DNA from: Pseudomonadota bacterium
GTDB lineage: Bacteria; Pseudomonadota; Alphaproteobacteria; Rhizobiales; Xanthobacteraceae
Length of the DNA stretch: 34,006 bases
Assembly: GCA_018971625.1 (NCBI GenBank)
Contig: JAGXAJ010000049.1
Location: 1-34,006, forward strand
Reading direction: 5' to 3'
In this document: positions 23,951 through 31,494 of the stretch, piece after piece
Layout of the letters: each line of letters starts with the position of its first letter
How positions within the stretch are numbered: the first letter of the stretch is position 1
Position numbers and translations under genes: made by a program
Notes under the pieces: model-generated
Told to the model about the DNA's origin: nothing
Seen by the model: the letters and a program-made list of their open reading frames with translations, nothing else
Database searches by the model: none

Positions 23951-24943
23951 ATGGACGATATTCTTACATTGACGCACGCGACAGAGCGCGACGTCGATTT
24001 GCTTCTTGTAGAGGAACTGAGGTGTAGCGCCGATTTCGTGCGGTGGATTGTCAACAGAATTGCCGGTATGATAGGCACTTCGATCAATTTCACCACGAGC
24101 GATGTGACGCACAGTAAGCGGCGCACATATAATCGACGCGAGATTGACATTTGTCTTCGGCTGAAGGCGCCCGGCGGCCTCACCACAATCCTGCTGATCG
24201 AAAATAAGCTCGATACAAGCGAGCAATTTGAGCAGGCCGAATCTTATCGTGCAGAAGCCAAACATTTTGTCCAGAACGGCGAGGCGCGAGCTGCATACAC
24301 CGTCATTGTATGCCCTGCTGCCTATGCACGGCGGAACGCGGTATTTGTGTCGAAGTTCGATACGAATATCTCTTACGAGGATATTTCTGCCTATTTGGCG
24401 GGGCGATCCCAAGAGCCCGGCGAACTTGGTGCACGTCTCAAACATCGTCACGAAATGCTTGACCAAGCGATTACAAAATCGCGCCGAGGTTACGAAGCCG
24501 CTCCACTACCGATTATAGAGCAGTTCAATGCCAAATATATCGCATTGGCCAGCAAGAAATGCCCAGCGTTAAAAGCCGGGCCTTCGATGCTGAAGGAAGG
24601 ACGACCTGGAGAGAGTAAGACGATGATCTTTGCGCCGGAAGTTCTGCCGCGTTGGGATTTCCTCCCGCAAATGCGAATCGTTCACCAACTCCGCGAGGGA
24701 AACGCAAACGTCAACTTCTATGGGTGGGGTGATCATTTTACCGCATTGGCCGGGATGATGGCTTCGGATTTAGCCGGAACGCCCTATCGCCTCGTCCCGA
24801 CAGTTCAACGTCGCAACCGCAAGCGCGCCAAGAACAAGGCACTGAAACCCATCAGCGAGATCGTCACCGTCGAAGTGCCGCCGCTGATCGAACAGGCGAC
24901 GTTTGATGCGGTCCAGGCGCACCTACGCGCCCGCAATCCCTAG
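23951..24943 (+). CDS. PD-(D/E)XK nuclease-like protein with foreign C-terminus
   Basis: A 330-aa protein. The catalytic core of a PD-(D/E)XK nuclease is visible: Asp66 in RREIDICLRL, then Glu84-x-Lys86 in LLIENKLD, followed by SEQFEQAESYR with the Gln common in these enzymes. Residues 100-285 are unassigned. From about residue 286 the protein changes to RRNRKRAKNKALKP...EVPPLIEQATFDAVQAHLRARNP and then stops. That tail matches the segment of large serine recombinases just before their zinc-ribbon. So the nuclease gene, possibly truncated, has been joined in frame to a recombinase fragment. The tail DNA is visibly richer in GC than the preceding part. Such nucleases are frequent in phage-defence and mobile elements; a defence role is inference. 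A G-run precedes the ATG. Confidence 0.65.
   Translation: MDDILTLTHATERDVDLLLVEELRCSADFVRWIVNRIAGMIGTSINFTTSDVTHSKRRTYNRREIDICLRLKAPGGLTTILLIENKLDTSEQFEQAESYRAEAKHFVQNGEARAAYTVIVCPAAYARRNAVFVSKFDTNISYEDISAYLAGRSQEPGELGARLKHRHEMLDQAITKSRRGYEAAPLPIIEQFNAKYIALASKKCPALKAGPSMLKEGRPGESKTMIFAPEVLPRWDFLPQMRIVHQLREGNANVNFYGWGDHFTALAGMMASDLAGTPYRLVPTVQRRNRKRAKNKALKPISEIVTVEVPPLIEQATFDAVQAHLRARNP
24806..24943 (+). mobile_element. Serine recombinase fragment fused to nuclease gene
   Basis: About 45 codons read as the 'EVPPLIEQATFDAVQAHLRARNP' region of a site-specific large serine recombinase (Recombinase domain). In full-length relatives this is followed by a zinc-ribbon; here a stop codon comes directly after RNP. 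Neither the N-terminal resolvase domain nor the rest of the recombinase is present in the window, so this is a remnant of a rearranged mobile element. Confidence 0.6.
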
Positions 24944-25296
24944 CGGGGATTGCACAGCGATTCTGCTAGGGTGCGTCCAGCTTTTTTGCTGGCGTCGGCG
25001 GCCTGTATAAGTTCGTTTGCTTCAACTGCATTTCCGACTTGGAGCAGATCGATTGCCTTCTCCTCGTTTTTAATTGCATCACGTAAAACTGGGGCCATCA
25101 ACGAATCAATACACCAAAGAGTTGCGCCGGTAAGTTCTGCTTTGGATTTTGGATGTTGCTGAACTCGTCGCGTTTCCGACAATATCTCCTCGTTTGTAAG
25201 CTCTTTTGCAAAGGCAGATATTGTCAATGCATAGAGAAGAAATGCTCCGATGAAAATCCCCTCCGTTGTGAAAACGGCTTTCGTGTCGTACTGCAT
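24940..25296 (-). CDS. Small exported hypothetical protein
   Basis: A 118-aa protein with an N-terminal hydrophobic stretch (TEGIFIGAFLLYALTISAFAKE, about residues 11-32), probably a signal peptide cut after SAFA or an anchor. The remainder is a helical soluble domain (LTNEEILSETRRVQQHPKSK ... NEEKAIDLLQVGNAVEANEL). One Cys occurs in the middle (LWCIDS) and one near the end (ESLCNPR), possibly a disulfide. Its stop overlaps the end of the convergent nuclease-recombinase gene by 4 nt. A shorter start near the signal is possible. No family recognised. Confidence 0.55.
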   Translation of the reverse strand: MQYDTKAVFTTEGIFIGAFLLYALTISAFAKELTNEEILSETRRVQQHPKSKAELTGATLWCIDSLMAPVLRDAIKNEEKAIDLLQVGNAVEANELIQAADASKKAGRTLAESLCNPR

Positions 25297-25322
25297 TCCG
25301 CAATCCTTATGACCGAATAGCG

Positions 25323-25562
25323 TTAAAGATCATCGCTGTGAAGCTCATCAGGATCGCTCCTATTGGGAAAATGCAATCGATACGCTTCCTGTCTGCTCAC
25401 GAACCTGTTTGCACTTGTGACAAAGCCTTGGTCATTTCCGCGCGGCCGGTCGTTTTCGTAGCCTAACATTTTTTGCAGTGCACGAATGGCATCGATATGC
25501 CGACGGCCTGTAATGATCTTTCCGTCAGATGCGCGAACAGCGGCAGAACTGATTTTCTCCAT
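25323..25562 (-). CDS. Phage-type small hypothetical protein (intact copy)
   Basis: A 79-aa protein starting MEKISSAAVRASDGKIITGR. It resembles a small family common in prophages, with a 'SSAAVR..DGKIITGRRH.D.I' start and 'QGFVTSANRFVSRQEAYRLH' centre; identification is from general familiarity. AGGAG lies 5 nt before the ATG at 25562; an in-frame ATG at 25577 is less well placed. A diverged second copy is found about 1 kb away (26346-26664) with frameshifts. It lies 15 nt after the lipoprotein gene on the same strand. Function unknown. Confidence 0.65.
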   Translation of the reverse strand: MEKISSAAVRASDGKIITGRRHIDAIRALQKMLGYENDRPRGNDQGFVTSANRFVSRQEAYRLHFPNRSDPDELHSDDL

Positions 25563-25577
25563 TCCGACTCCTTGCAT

Positions 25578-26309
25578 TTATCTAGGATAGCTGCACGTAT
25601 CAATTTGTCCCGGCATTGTCCTACAAATGTTGACGTTGATAGCCTGCGGTCGATTTGCCATCTGGAAAGCACTTAAGCCCTGCAACATTGCGGCACTGGC
25701 CTGATTTCTTGTAGCTTGCGCCTGTGCTTGTGCAGTTTGCGCATTTGCAATGGCAAGGTTTCGCCGTTGGTCTTCGGCCGTCAGGCGGCTCTGTAACTCC
25801 GCTAGCTGAAATTTATACTCAGCCACGCTTATTTTGCCGCGATCAACATTTTCAGCACCCACTAGTCGCGCGGCTTCGTAGACATTTATCAAATCCATGT
25901 ATGGATACTGTCGCTCACGCCACGCCGCGATCACTCTCGGGCTTGAGCACTCAACTGAACCTTTATACCCGCTCACCTCCTTTCTTAGGCGCTTTTGATT
26001 GCATTCCGTCAGAATCGAATCGATCTTAGTTGGATCAACGCACGTGAATTGAATTTCGGCCTTAGGAAAATCACCCGGACCTGATGTCGGTCTTGCGTCT
26101 TTGACACTCGTCAGTACAGCAGTCTGCTTTTGACCAGCGCAGTATTGATTAGCTTCGTTGATTGCTTCGGGCTTTAGCTCTCTGTAGTTACTAAAGCCGC
26201 TCGCTGCTTGCCGAGACACCCCATATGCGTTCTGGCCGAGTGGAATGACGCCCGAGTTGACGGCGCAGCCCGCTAAAACGAGCACGCTGAGCAGGACGAT
26301 AATTCTCAT
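25578..26309 (-). CDS. Predicted lipoprotein
   Basis: A 243-aa protein with a clear lipoprotein signal: MRIIVLLSVLVLAGCAVNSG, lipobox LAGC at Cys15. The mature part has three later Cys residues in plausible pairs (NQYCAGQ, QFTCVDP, TECNQK and VECSSP). A helical region follows, FQLAELQSRLTAEDQRRNLA, then an Ala/Gln-rich coiled coil AQTAQAQAQATRNQASAAML. The C-terminus ends NICRTMPGQIDTCSYPR. The start is the ATG at 26309 with a G-rich ribosome site just upstream; the frame continues to 26345 without merit. It sits between the intact and the dead copy of a phage-type gene, so it likely came with the same element. Function unknown. Confidence 0.75.
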   Translation of the reverse strand: MRIIVLLSVLVLAGCAVNSGVIPLGQNAYGVSRQAASGFSNYRELKPEAINEANQYCAGQKQTAVLTSVKDARPTSGPGDFPKAEIQFTCVDPTKIDSILTECNQKRLRKEVSGYKGSVECSSPRVIAAWRERQYPYMDLINVYEAARLVGAENVDRGKISVAEYKFQLAELQSRLTAEDQRRNLAIANAQTAQAQAQATRNQASAAMLQGLSAFQMANRPQAINVNICRTMPGQIDTCSYPR

Positions 26310-26345
26310 GTATCCCCCCAAATGAAGCTGCCCTACCCAAATCAC

Positions 26346-26664
26346 CTAAATCTGGCCTAAGTCGCAGCTTTGAAGCTCTCCTGACTCATTTCTATTAGGA
26401 AAATGCAATCGGTACGCTTCCTGTCTCCTCACGAACCTGTTTGCACTTGTGACAAAGCCTTGGTCATTTCCGCGCGGCCGGTCACACTCATATCCCGGCA
26501 TTTCTTGTAGAGCACGATTGCATCAATGTGCCGACGGCCTCTGACGATCTTTCCATCAGAAGCGCACGGCGGCACTTTCGATTATCTCAGGCGATGCGGC
26601 ACGCGATTCATCGGCCACGATGCGCTCCGCGATCTTGCCAACGTTTACCTTGCGAGACTTTCAT
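26346..26664 (-). pseudogene. Decayed copy of phage-type gene
   Basis: The 26393-26577 stretch is a close duplicate of 25361-25549, the intact 79-aa gene. The reading frame is broken: where the intact copy reads CGCGCATCTGAC this one has CGCTTCTGAT (2-nt loss giving TGA), and ATTCGTGCA has become ATCGTGCT (1-nt loss). The two indels restore the phase so the end still reads RPRGNDQGFVTSANRF then VRRQEAYRLHFPNR. Upstream the frame VNVGKIAERIVADESRAASP looks like additional coding sequence not present in the intact copy. I estimate a former start near 26664. A clear pseudogene. Confidence 0.7.
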
Positions 26665-26774
26665 GAGACCACCTCTGTTGAAGAGGCCTTTTCATCTCTA
26701 CGGATGGTTCGGCGCTGTCAAGAGCAGCAATCCGTTCGATCGGACGACCCACCTCCCAGCATGTCGCATCGATT

Positions 26775-26793
26775 GGGGACCTATTGGGGGACC
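26775..26793. repeat. GGGGACC direct repeat
   Basis: GGGGACC (26775-26781) and GGGGGACC (26786-26793) lie 11 bp apart, one helical turn. They sit about 60-70 bp from the tRNA-like sequence at 26849-26862, the arrangement expected of arm-type integrase sites, but this is inference. Confidence 0.4.
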
Positions 26794-26848
26794 GACGACG
26801 GACGCCTCAAAGAATATATAATTATATCAATTCATTACTGATAATTAT

Positions 26849-26862
26849 TGGCGGAGAGAGTG
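26849..26862 (-). mobile_element. Possible att remnant: 3' end of tRNA-Ser
   Basis: TGGCGGAGAGAGTG read on the other strand is CACTCTCTCCGCCA, the last bases including CCA of a bacterial tRNA-Ser. The match ends after 14 nt and no tRNA follows, so this is not a gene. Such short tRNA 3' copies mark the far end of integrated islands. An AT-rich stretch precedes it (26811-26848). Confidence 0.45.
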
Positions 26863-27070
26863 TCAGTCAAATCCCCTTTAAACATAAAGCATTTTTGACC
26901 TTCTTGGACCAAAACCCACCATTTGATCTACCGTGAAACCGAGTTTCTATCCCGTCGAACGCGCCAGTTTGAAATCGCGAACTCTCGTCGGCGAGTTGCT
27001 GGTCTGTTGATACCTCGCTGTCAGCCGAAACTGACGTGGCAATCCCAATTGCGTAAGCTTAAGCTTAGAG
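26863..27070. other. Flank of island remnant, no gene seen
   Basis: Together with 26665-26848, about 400 bases without a supported gene. Overlapping AAGCTTAAGCTTA near 27055 is a short local repeat. GC falls locally and rises again towards the cytochrome pseudogene. Confidence 0.3.
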
Positions 27071-27622
27071 TCAGTGCAAACGATACCCCTTGTGGCAAGC
27101 GACGCAGGATGATGTGACCTGGTGGAGTGCCGCATCCACCTCGTGCATAGCGTCGAAACCTCTGGGCAACTGACGCATTCTGCAGAGCAATCGCCAGCCG
27201 ACTGGCCGCATGATGCATGTTTGTACCGGCTCCCTACATTGGCTCAAGGAAATACGGTGCCATTCGGCGGCGTGATAGAGTGACAGCGAGCTCATTCCGA
27301 GGCGCTCCTCAAGAAGCTTGCTTGCCGCGTCGAATTTTTGTCGGCGACATCGCCGATCACCGGATCCAGAGTAGCCAGATGGTTACGCATCTTGGCAAGT
27401 ATATGCTCCTGCATCGGGCCGGGAAGGTATACGAGTTCACTGCTTATTATCTGATTTTCCGGGCGCCGTCTGTCAGGCGCTGCGCTTCGATGTTGCCGAT
27501 GCTGCACGGCGTATGGACCCACCGGTCTCCTGTAACTGGGCACGGGCGGTCAGGCTCGCGATTGGGCTGATGAGAACAGCTGTGGAACAGACGGCGACGA
27601 TAGCGCGACGGATGGAGTTCAT
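27071..27622 (-). pseudogene. Cytochrome c (c'/c556-like) pseudogene
   Basis: The former protein can be read in pieces across frames. The signal peptide is MNSIRRAIVAVCSTAVLISP...TARAQ from the ATG at 27622. A helix piece MQEHILAKMRNHLATLDPVI follows, then KFDAASKLLEERLGMSSLSL, HHAASRLAIALQNASVA, and the end MHEVDAALHQVTSSCVACHK-GYR with the haem motif CVACH. Keeping these together needs a shift before the MQEHIL piece, another at AAAAATTCGAC (about 27330), one at GCCGAATGGC, an in-frame TAG near 27235 and another shift before GFDAMHE. A haem site close to the C-terminus on a helical protein fits cytochrome c'/c556. The gene is dead, not a single sequencing error. Confidence 0.75.
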
Positions 27623-28337
27623 GGGCAACCCGGCACCTAGCGAAAGTCCAACACGCGATGCCGCAGCGACGGCCTCGGTAACGCGTGATGTCCTGACCGA
27701 TCTCAGCCTGAGTGGAGCGACCCGCGATCCGTGATGATCGCAGAAGCCAACTGCAAGGATTTTTCTATGCGCGACCCTCTTGAAAGTTCAGACCAGGCGA
27801 GGCCAAGCCTGATCATCCACACGCGGTCGAGAAACGCTGAATTGTATTGAAGACAAGCCCCGAGCTGGCTTCGACATCGCTCATCGACCGTTGTTGCACG
27901 ATCCCGCCGGCGAACGGGCGCATGCCGAACGCCACTACCAGAGCGACCCCGAAACCGAAAATGACGTAGCCGAAGGAAGTTCTTGTACGATATTGGCAGC
28001 GCCGTCCTGCTTGCCTCGTCGCGTTTCGATATCATGCGACCCCGACGACCTCCCTGGCCAGTCGGATAGATTGGCCTCTCAGAACACCCGCTGCGCAGTA
28101 TCCGCCTCTGCGATGCTGAACAAGCAGCATAGCGTCGAATGGCCCGGCCTCTGTACGTATCCGTACCAGTTTCGTGGAGTTCGCCACCGTCTCTGCCGCC
28201 TTGCTCAACTTCCCCTCGACTGAGCCGCGCCTCCTGGGAGCAAGCTTTTCGGATTGCCAAAGCGAGGCGATCTCCTGGAGGTTCGGCGCCGCCGCCGAAA
28301 TCCATGATACGCTTCGAACCTCGCAAATGGAGCTCCC
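27623..28337. other. Long stretch without an intact gene
   Basis: About 700 bases between the cytochrome pseudogene and the antiporter. A minus-strand frame of 214 codons (27703-28347) is Arg-rich and lacks recognisable features. In another minus frame, about 27842-27975, a stretch YVIFGFGVALVVAFGMRPF followed by GGIVQQRSMSDVEAS reads like a piece of a membrane protein, which suggests further decayed genes. No clear promoter for the antiporter was found. Confidence 0.35.
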
Positions 28338-29606
28338 GTGCTGTCACTGATGGATATCGCCGCCGTTCTGCTCACGCTTTCGGCGGTTTTCGGCTGGTTC
28401 AATCACAAGTTCCTCCCCCTTTCCCATAGCGTCGGCCTGCTTGTGATGAGCGTAGCGACTTCCTGGGCTCTCATAGGGCTCGATGCCATCTTGCCGGGCG
28501 TGAATTTGCTCGATCAGCTTTCACAGGCGCTCCGGCAGATCGACTTCGCGGAGGTCGTCGTCAACGGGATGCTGGCTTTCCTGCTGTTCGCAGGATCACT
28601 GCAGGTCGACCTCGATACGCTGAAATCGAGAGCCTTTCCGGTGTTTCTCCTGGCAGTATTTGGCACTCTCATTTCGACGGCAATCGTCGGACTCGCATTT
28701 TGGGGCGTCTGCAGGCTTGGGGCTCTGCCGGTGTCACTTCCCTGGGCGTTCGTTTTCGGCGCACTGATCAGCCCGACCGACCCGGTCGCCGTGTTGAATG
28801 TGCTTCGCAACGCCAGTGTGCCCAAGGAGTTGCAGATTGAGACCGAGGGCGAAGCTCTGTTCAATGATGGGGTCGGCATCGTACTCTTTACGTTGCTGTT
28901 GCGGTTTGCTTCTGCCGGCGAAGGGGTTCAGGTGTCAGCAACTGACGTCGCTGAGCTTCTGGTCCGGGAGGCCGGTGGGGGGCTTCTGCTTGGGCTGGTG
29001 ACAGGCTACATCGCTTATCGCGCCATGCGCCTGATCGATGACTACCCGATCGAGGTGCTGATCTCCGTGGCTCTGGTGACGGGAACGTATGCCCTCGCCC
29101 ATCATCTTCACGTTAGCGGCCCCCTCTCCATGGTGGCGGCAGGACTGTTGATCGGCGACAGGGGACCGCGCTACGCCATGAGCGAACAGACTCAAAGTTA
29201 TCTGTTCGGACTCTGGACCCTCGTCGACGAGATTCTGAACTCCGTTCTTTTCTTACTGATCGGTCTCGAAACGCTCGTCCTGCAGTTTGAAGTCCGCCCA
29301 ATGTTGACCGCGCTGACCGCCGTGCCGATCGTATTGCTGGCGCGATTTGCTTCCGTTGCCCTGCAGCCGATTCTCTTCGCCTGGACACGGCTTCTTTCCT
29401 TGCGTAACACACCTTTTCTCACCTGGGCGGGTGTGCGCGGAGGAATATCCGTTGCTCTTGCGTTGTCTCTTCCAAACAACCCAGCCAAATCTAGCTTGCT
29501 CGCGGCCACCTACGCCGTTGTCCTCTTCAGTGTCATCGTCCAGGGCTCAACGCTTGGTCTGGTAGCAAGGCGGACCATCGGCAGGGCGAACCAACCATCG
29601 CAATAG
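28338..29606 (+). CDS. CPA1-family Na+/H+ (cation:proton) antiporter
   Basis: A 422-aa membrane protein with about twelve hydrophobic segments. Key motifs: SPTDPVAVL (Thr147-Asp148-Pro149), and GEALFNDGVGIVLF with Asn176-Asp177 in the ion-binding site, both diagnostic of NhaP/NHE-type exchangers. Later GVRGGISVALALSL carries the conserved Arg. It would exchange Na+ or K+ for protons at the inner membrane for pH and salt homeostasis. The GTG at 28338 has GGAG 5 nt upstream; an ATG at 28350 is the alternative. The C-terminus is short, with no regulatory domain. It is intact although its neighbours are decayed. Confidence 0.9.
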   Translation: MLSLMDIAAVLLTLSAVFGWFNHKFLPLSHSVGLLVMSVATSWALIGLDAILPGVNLLDQLSQALRQIDFAEVVVNGMLAFLLFAGSLQVDLDTLKSRAFPVFLLAVFGTLISTAIVGLAFWGVCRLGALPVSLPWAFVFGALISPTDPVAVLNVLRNASVPKELQIETEGEALFNDGVGIVLFTLLLRFASAGEGVQVSATDVAELLVREAGGGLLLGLVTGYIAYRAMRLIDDYPIEVLISVALVTGTYALAHHLHVSGPLSMVAAGLLIGDRGPRYAMSEQTQSYLFGLWTLVDEILNSVLFLLIGLETLVLQFEVRPMLTALTAVPIVLLARFASVALQPILFAWTRLLSLRNTPFLTWAGVRGGISVALALSLPNNPAKSSLLAATYAVVLFSVIVQGSTLGLVARRTIGRANQPSQ

Positions 29607-29611
29607 ATTGT

Positions 29612-29698
29612 CTAGGACGGCCAGTCGCAACTTAGCAGCCGCTGACCTTCGCGTTGGATCATAAACTTGTGTGCGACCTCAGATGCACAAGCTCGCAT
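29612..29698 (-). CDS. Very small possible ORF
   Basis: 28 codons starting MRACASEVAHKFMIQREGQR and ending in CDWPS. GGAGG lies 5 nt upstream of the ATG, an ideal ribosome site, which is the only real evidence. It lies between convergent neighbours, directly after the antiporter. May be a genuine small protein, a leader peptide or chance. Confidence 0.3.
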   Translation of the reverse strand: MRACASEVAHKFMIQREGQRLLSCDWPS

Positions 29699-29787
29699 TG
29701 CAGCCTCCAAATCAAACAAAACAGACCATCATCGGATCGAGAGAATGAGCGGACCTCGGTTTCGACCGGCCGAGGCCCCAGCGCATG

Positions 29788-30128
29788 TTAGGGACACGGG
29801 TGCCGCATCCCGTCATCTCCGAGGTATGTTCCGGACGCCGGATCATGGGAGCTATACCGCTGGGCACAATAGGCGTCTGCGTTCGCCCGCGCCTGGCTAT
29901 CGGCGATCGCGCCGTCGATCACTGCTCCGGCTGCTAGTCCACCGATCACGGCCGCACCGGGGCCGTAGTGGTGCCGGTGCCAACCGCTCCAACGATGCCC
30001 GCCGTGCCAATGTCGGTATTGCACCTGCCGAACCTGAGTGTCCCGATCGGAGATATCGGTGCAGCAAGTACCGGCGTGCAAGCGGCTGCGACCCCGACTG
30101 CGAACCTCATACTCTTATTGATCGTCAT
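29788..30128 (-). pseudogene. BA14K-like protein gene, frameshifted
   Basis: The N-terminal part reads MTINKSMRFAVGVAAACTPVLAAPIS, a signal peptide starting at ATG 30128 with GGAGC upstream. The rest is in the next frame: DRDTQVRQVQYRHWHGGHRW, a membrane-like AAVIGGLAAGAVIDG, and the hallmark end YCAQRYSSHDPASGTYLGDD then RHPCP. Joined, they make a BA14K-family protein of about 112 aa, a lectin-like or immunoreactive surface protein of rhizobia and Brucella. A single 1-nt shift near 30055 (CCGATATCTCCGATC) separates the parts. An EcfG-like promoter is present upstream. One shift only, so a sequencing error or recent mutation are both possible. Confidence 0.75.
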
Positions 30129-30161
30129 TAGCGCAGCTCCTTGCTGTTCGTGACCAAAACC

Positions 30162-30186
30162 AACAAGCAGACTCTGCCGACGTTCC
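30162..30186 (-). promoter_or_regulatory. EcfG-like promoter of BA14K gene
   Basis: On the minus strand GGAAC (30182-30186), 16-nt spacer, TGTT (30162-30165): one mismatch. Predicted start near 30155, about 26 nt before the start codon at 30128. Confidence 0.55.
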
Positions 30187-30223
30187 GGAGAAGCATGTGG
30201 CCTGTGCTCAAACGTCGCAAGAA

Positions 30224-30400
30224 TCAGGTATTGATTTCTGCGGCGCGCGGCCGTTCTTCGTTGCACGTGAGACAGATAGAGCGCGCGCATTGATGTCCAT
30301 TTTTCGCAAACCGCTCATGCACGTGAGGCGTTTTCGCGTCGCAGGATGCACAATGCACCAGCGGATACCGCTGCTGATTCAACCTGATTGATTCTTTCAA
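30224..30400 (-). CDS. Possible small zinc-ribbon protein
   Basis: A 58-aa frame with two CxxC pairs: VHCASCDAKTPHVHERFAKN and then ARSICLTCNEERP. The pairs are about 23 residues apart, a plausible zinc ribbon. The start is uncertain: TTG at 30400 follows a G-rich stretch (GGGGGTGG), and the frame stays open to 30481. The C-terminus is NEERPRAAEINT. Similar short double-CxxC proteins are common in rhizobia, by familiarity. Function unknown; nucleic-acid binding or redox sensing are options. Confidence 0.4.
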   Translation of the reverse strand: MKESIRLNQQRYPLVHCASCDAKTPHVHERFAKNGHQCARSICLTCNEERPRAAEINT

Positions 30401-30520
30401 GGCCCACCCCCGACGCTTAGATGCCGGTGACGCGCGCCTCAGGCAAGTTAAAGCAGCAGTATCCGTACGTCTTCGTACCAAGTTTCCTTCGAACGAGGCA
30501 TGGCCAGAGCTTGGACTTTC

Positions 30521-30796
30521 TCACTTCCGGCTGTTGGGCAATGCATTCTTGCCGATGATCGAAAGCGCAATTAGTCCAAAGGTGACGAGACGCGGAATGA
30601 AGTACACCGGTTCGCTCGAGTCTGTGACCTGCACGATTGCATGCGTAAATCGAGCGATTGCGTCGATGGTAAACGCCGCGGCAAAGAAGAGAAACAAGGT
30701 ATCGCGGGTCTTGCGCCAGAACTTCAGGAAATAAAGGGCTGCCACCAATGAGGCGAATGCCGTCGCACCAGCAAGGACAGCGGAAAGGTGCTCCAT
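30521..30796 (-). CDS. DUF5985 family membrane protein (second copy)
   Basis: A 91-aa inner-membrane protein with three hydrophobic segments: near residues 5-22 (LSAVLAGATAFASLVAALYF), 33-52 (LFLFFAAAFTIDAIARF) and 65-80 (FIPRLVTFGLIALSII). A short basic stretch (KFWRKTRDT) sits between the first two, the DUF5985 layout. Its ATG overlaps the stop of the neighbouring copy (TGATG), so translation is coupled; GGGAGG precedes it. The two tandem copies may form a heteromeric membrane complex; function unknown. Confidence 0.7.
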   Translation of the reverse strand: MEHLSAVLAGATAFASLVAALYFLKFWRKTRDTLFLFFAAAFTIDAIARFTHAIVQVTDSSEPVYFIPRLVTFGLIALSIIGKNALPNSRK

Positions 30797-31053
30797 CACT
30801 CAGCCTCCCAGACAAGACCGAACAGCAGCACTGTCATGGCGAACAGACCTATCGACTGTCGCAGGAGAGAAAGGTCAGTCAGGGGGAAGACAATCTTGTC
30901 GACCCACAAGGCCACGTTCTCAAGTGCTAGGCCGGCAAAGCAGACCGCGCTCCAGAGAAGAAGCCTCGACCTGGTATCAATGTATGCCCGAACGAGCAGC
31001 CAGGCGCAAAAGCCGCTGGTTATGCCACAAAGCGTGTAGATTACCGCTGCCAT
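30796..31053 (-). CDS. DUF5985 family membrane protein (first copy)
   Basis: An 85-aa inner-membrane protein: MAAVIYTLCGITSGFCAWLL is the first segment, then RAYIDTRSRLLLWSAVCFAG, and a third near the end (SIGLFAMTVLLFGLVWE). It has the same three-segment plan as the following gene and is diverged from it. AGGAA precedes the ATG. It starts 2 nt after the stop of the upstream regulator-like gene, so all three form an operon. The stop overlaps the next ATG. No biochemical role is known for this family. Confidence 0.7.
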   Translation of the reverse strand: MAAVIYTLCGITSGFCAWLLVRAYIDTRSRLLLWSAVCFAGLALENVALWVDKIVFPLTDLSLLRQSIGLFAMTVLLFGLVWEAE

Positions 31054-31055
31054 GA

Positions 31056-31427
31056 CTATTCCTTTCGTATCCTAAAAGCATCCGAGAATGCCTGGACGCG
31101 GCGGGGCTTGCTATGGATGATATGGGTAATCGGGATCAGGTGCCGCGAATACGCGTTTGCCAGCATATCGACCACGGGCCGAAGTTCAGGTCTGGGAGCG
31201 AACGTATACAAACCGTTTTCGCTCGACAGGAAGCCGTCCTTGCCAAGGGAAGCCAGAGCGTCCGTCATCTCGGCCCTGCCTGCGTAAAGACGAGTGGCTA
31301 GGGATTCAGCACTGCAGCGTTCATCCGGTCGCTTATGGAAAAATAAAAGAGCTTCGAGCTGGGCCACGGAATGCACGTAGCGGCTGATCAGCTCCTGAAC
31401 CTCCTTGGGCAACGCTTCATCGGACAT
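31056..31427 (-). CDS. Winged-helix-like regulator of DUF5985 operon
   Basis: A 123-aa protein. After a short N-terminal helix (LPKEVQELISRYVHSVAQLE) there is a winged-helix-like region: EALLFFHKRPDERCSAESLA, TRLYAGRAEMTDALASLGKDG with a recognition-helix pattern, and a wing FLSSENGLYTFAP. The tail is basic (SKPRRVQAFSDAFRIRKE). I start at the ATG at 31427; an open frame to 31541 adds residues that run through the palindrome. It heads a three-gene operon with two DUF5985 membrane proteins. It likely binds DNA, and the perfect palindrome 68-83 bp upstream is a candidate site (inference). Confidence 0.65.
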   Translation of the reverse strand: MSDEALPKEVQELISRYVHSVAQLEALLFFHKRPDERCSAESLATRLYAGRAEMTDALASLGKDGFLSSENGLYTFAPRPELRPVVDMLANAYSRHLIPITHIIHSKPRRVQAFSDAFRIRKE

Positions 31428-31494
31428 GTCGACCTGCTTGCGCAAGTTGGGTGATTCAAGCCGAAGTTTCAAGGATTGGTGTCTCTGTACGAAA

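Noticed and set aside
27703..28347. Minus-strand frame of 214 codons
   Set aside because: Arg-rich with no domain and no ribosome site; another frame in the same place reads more like a decayed membrane protein.
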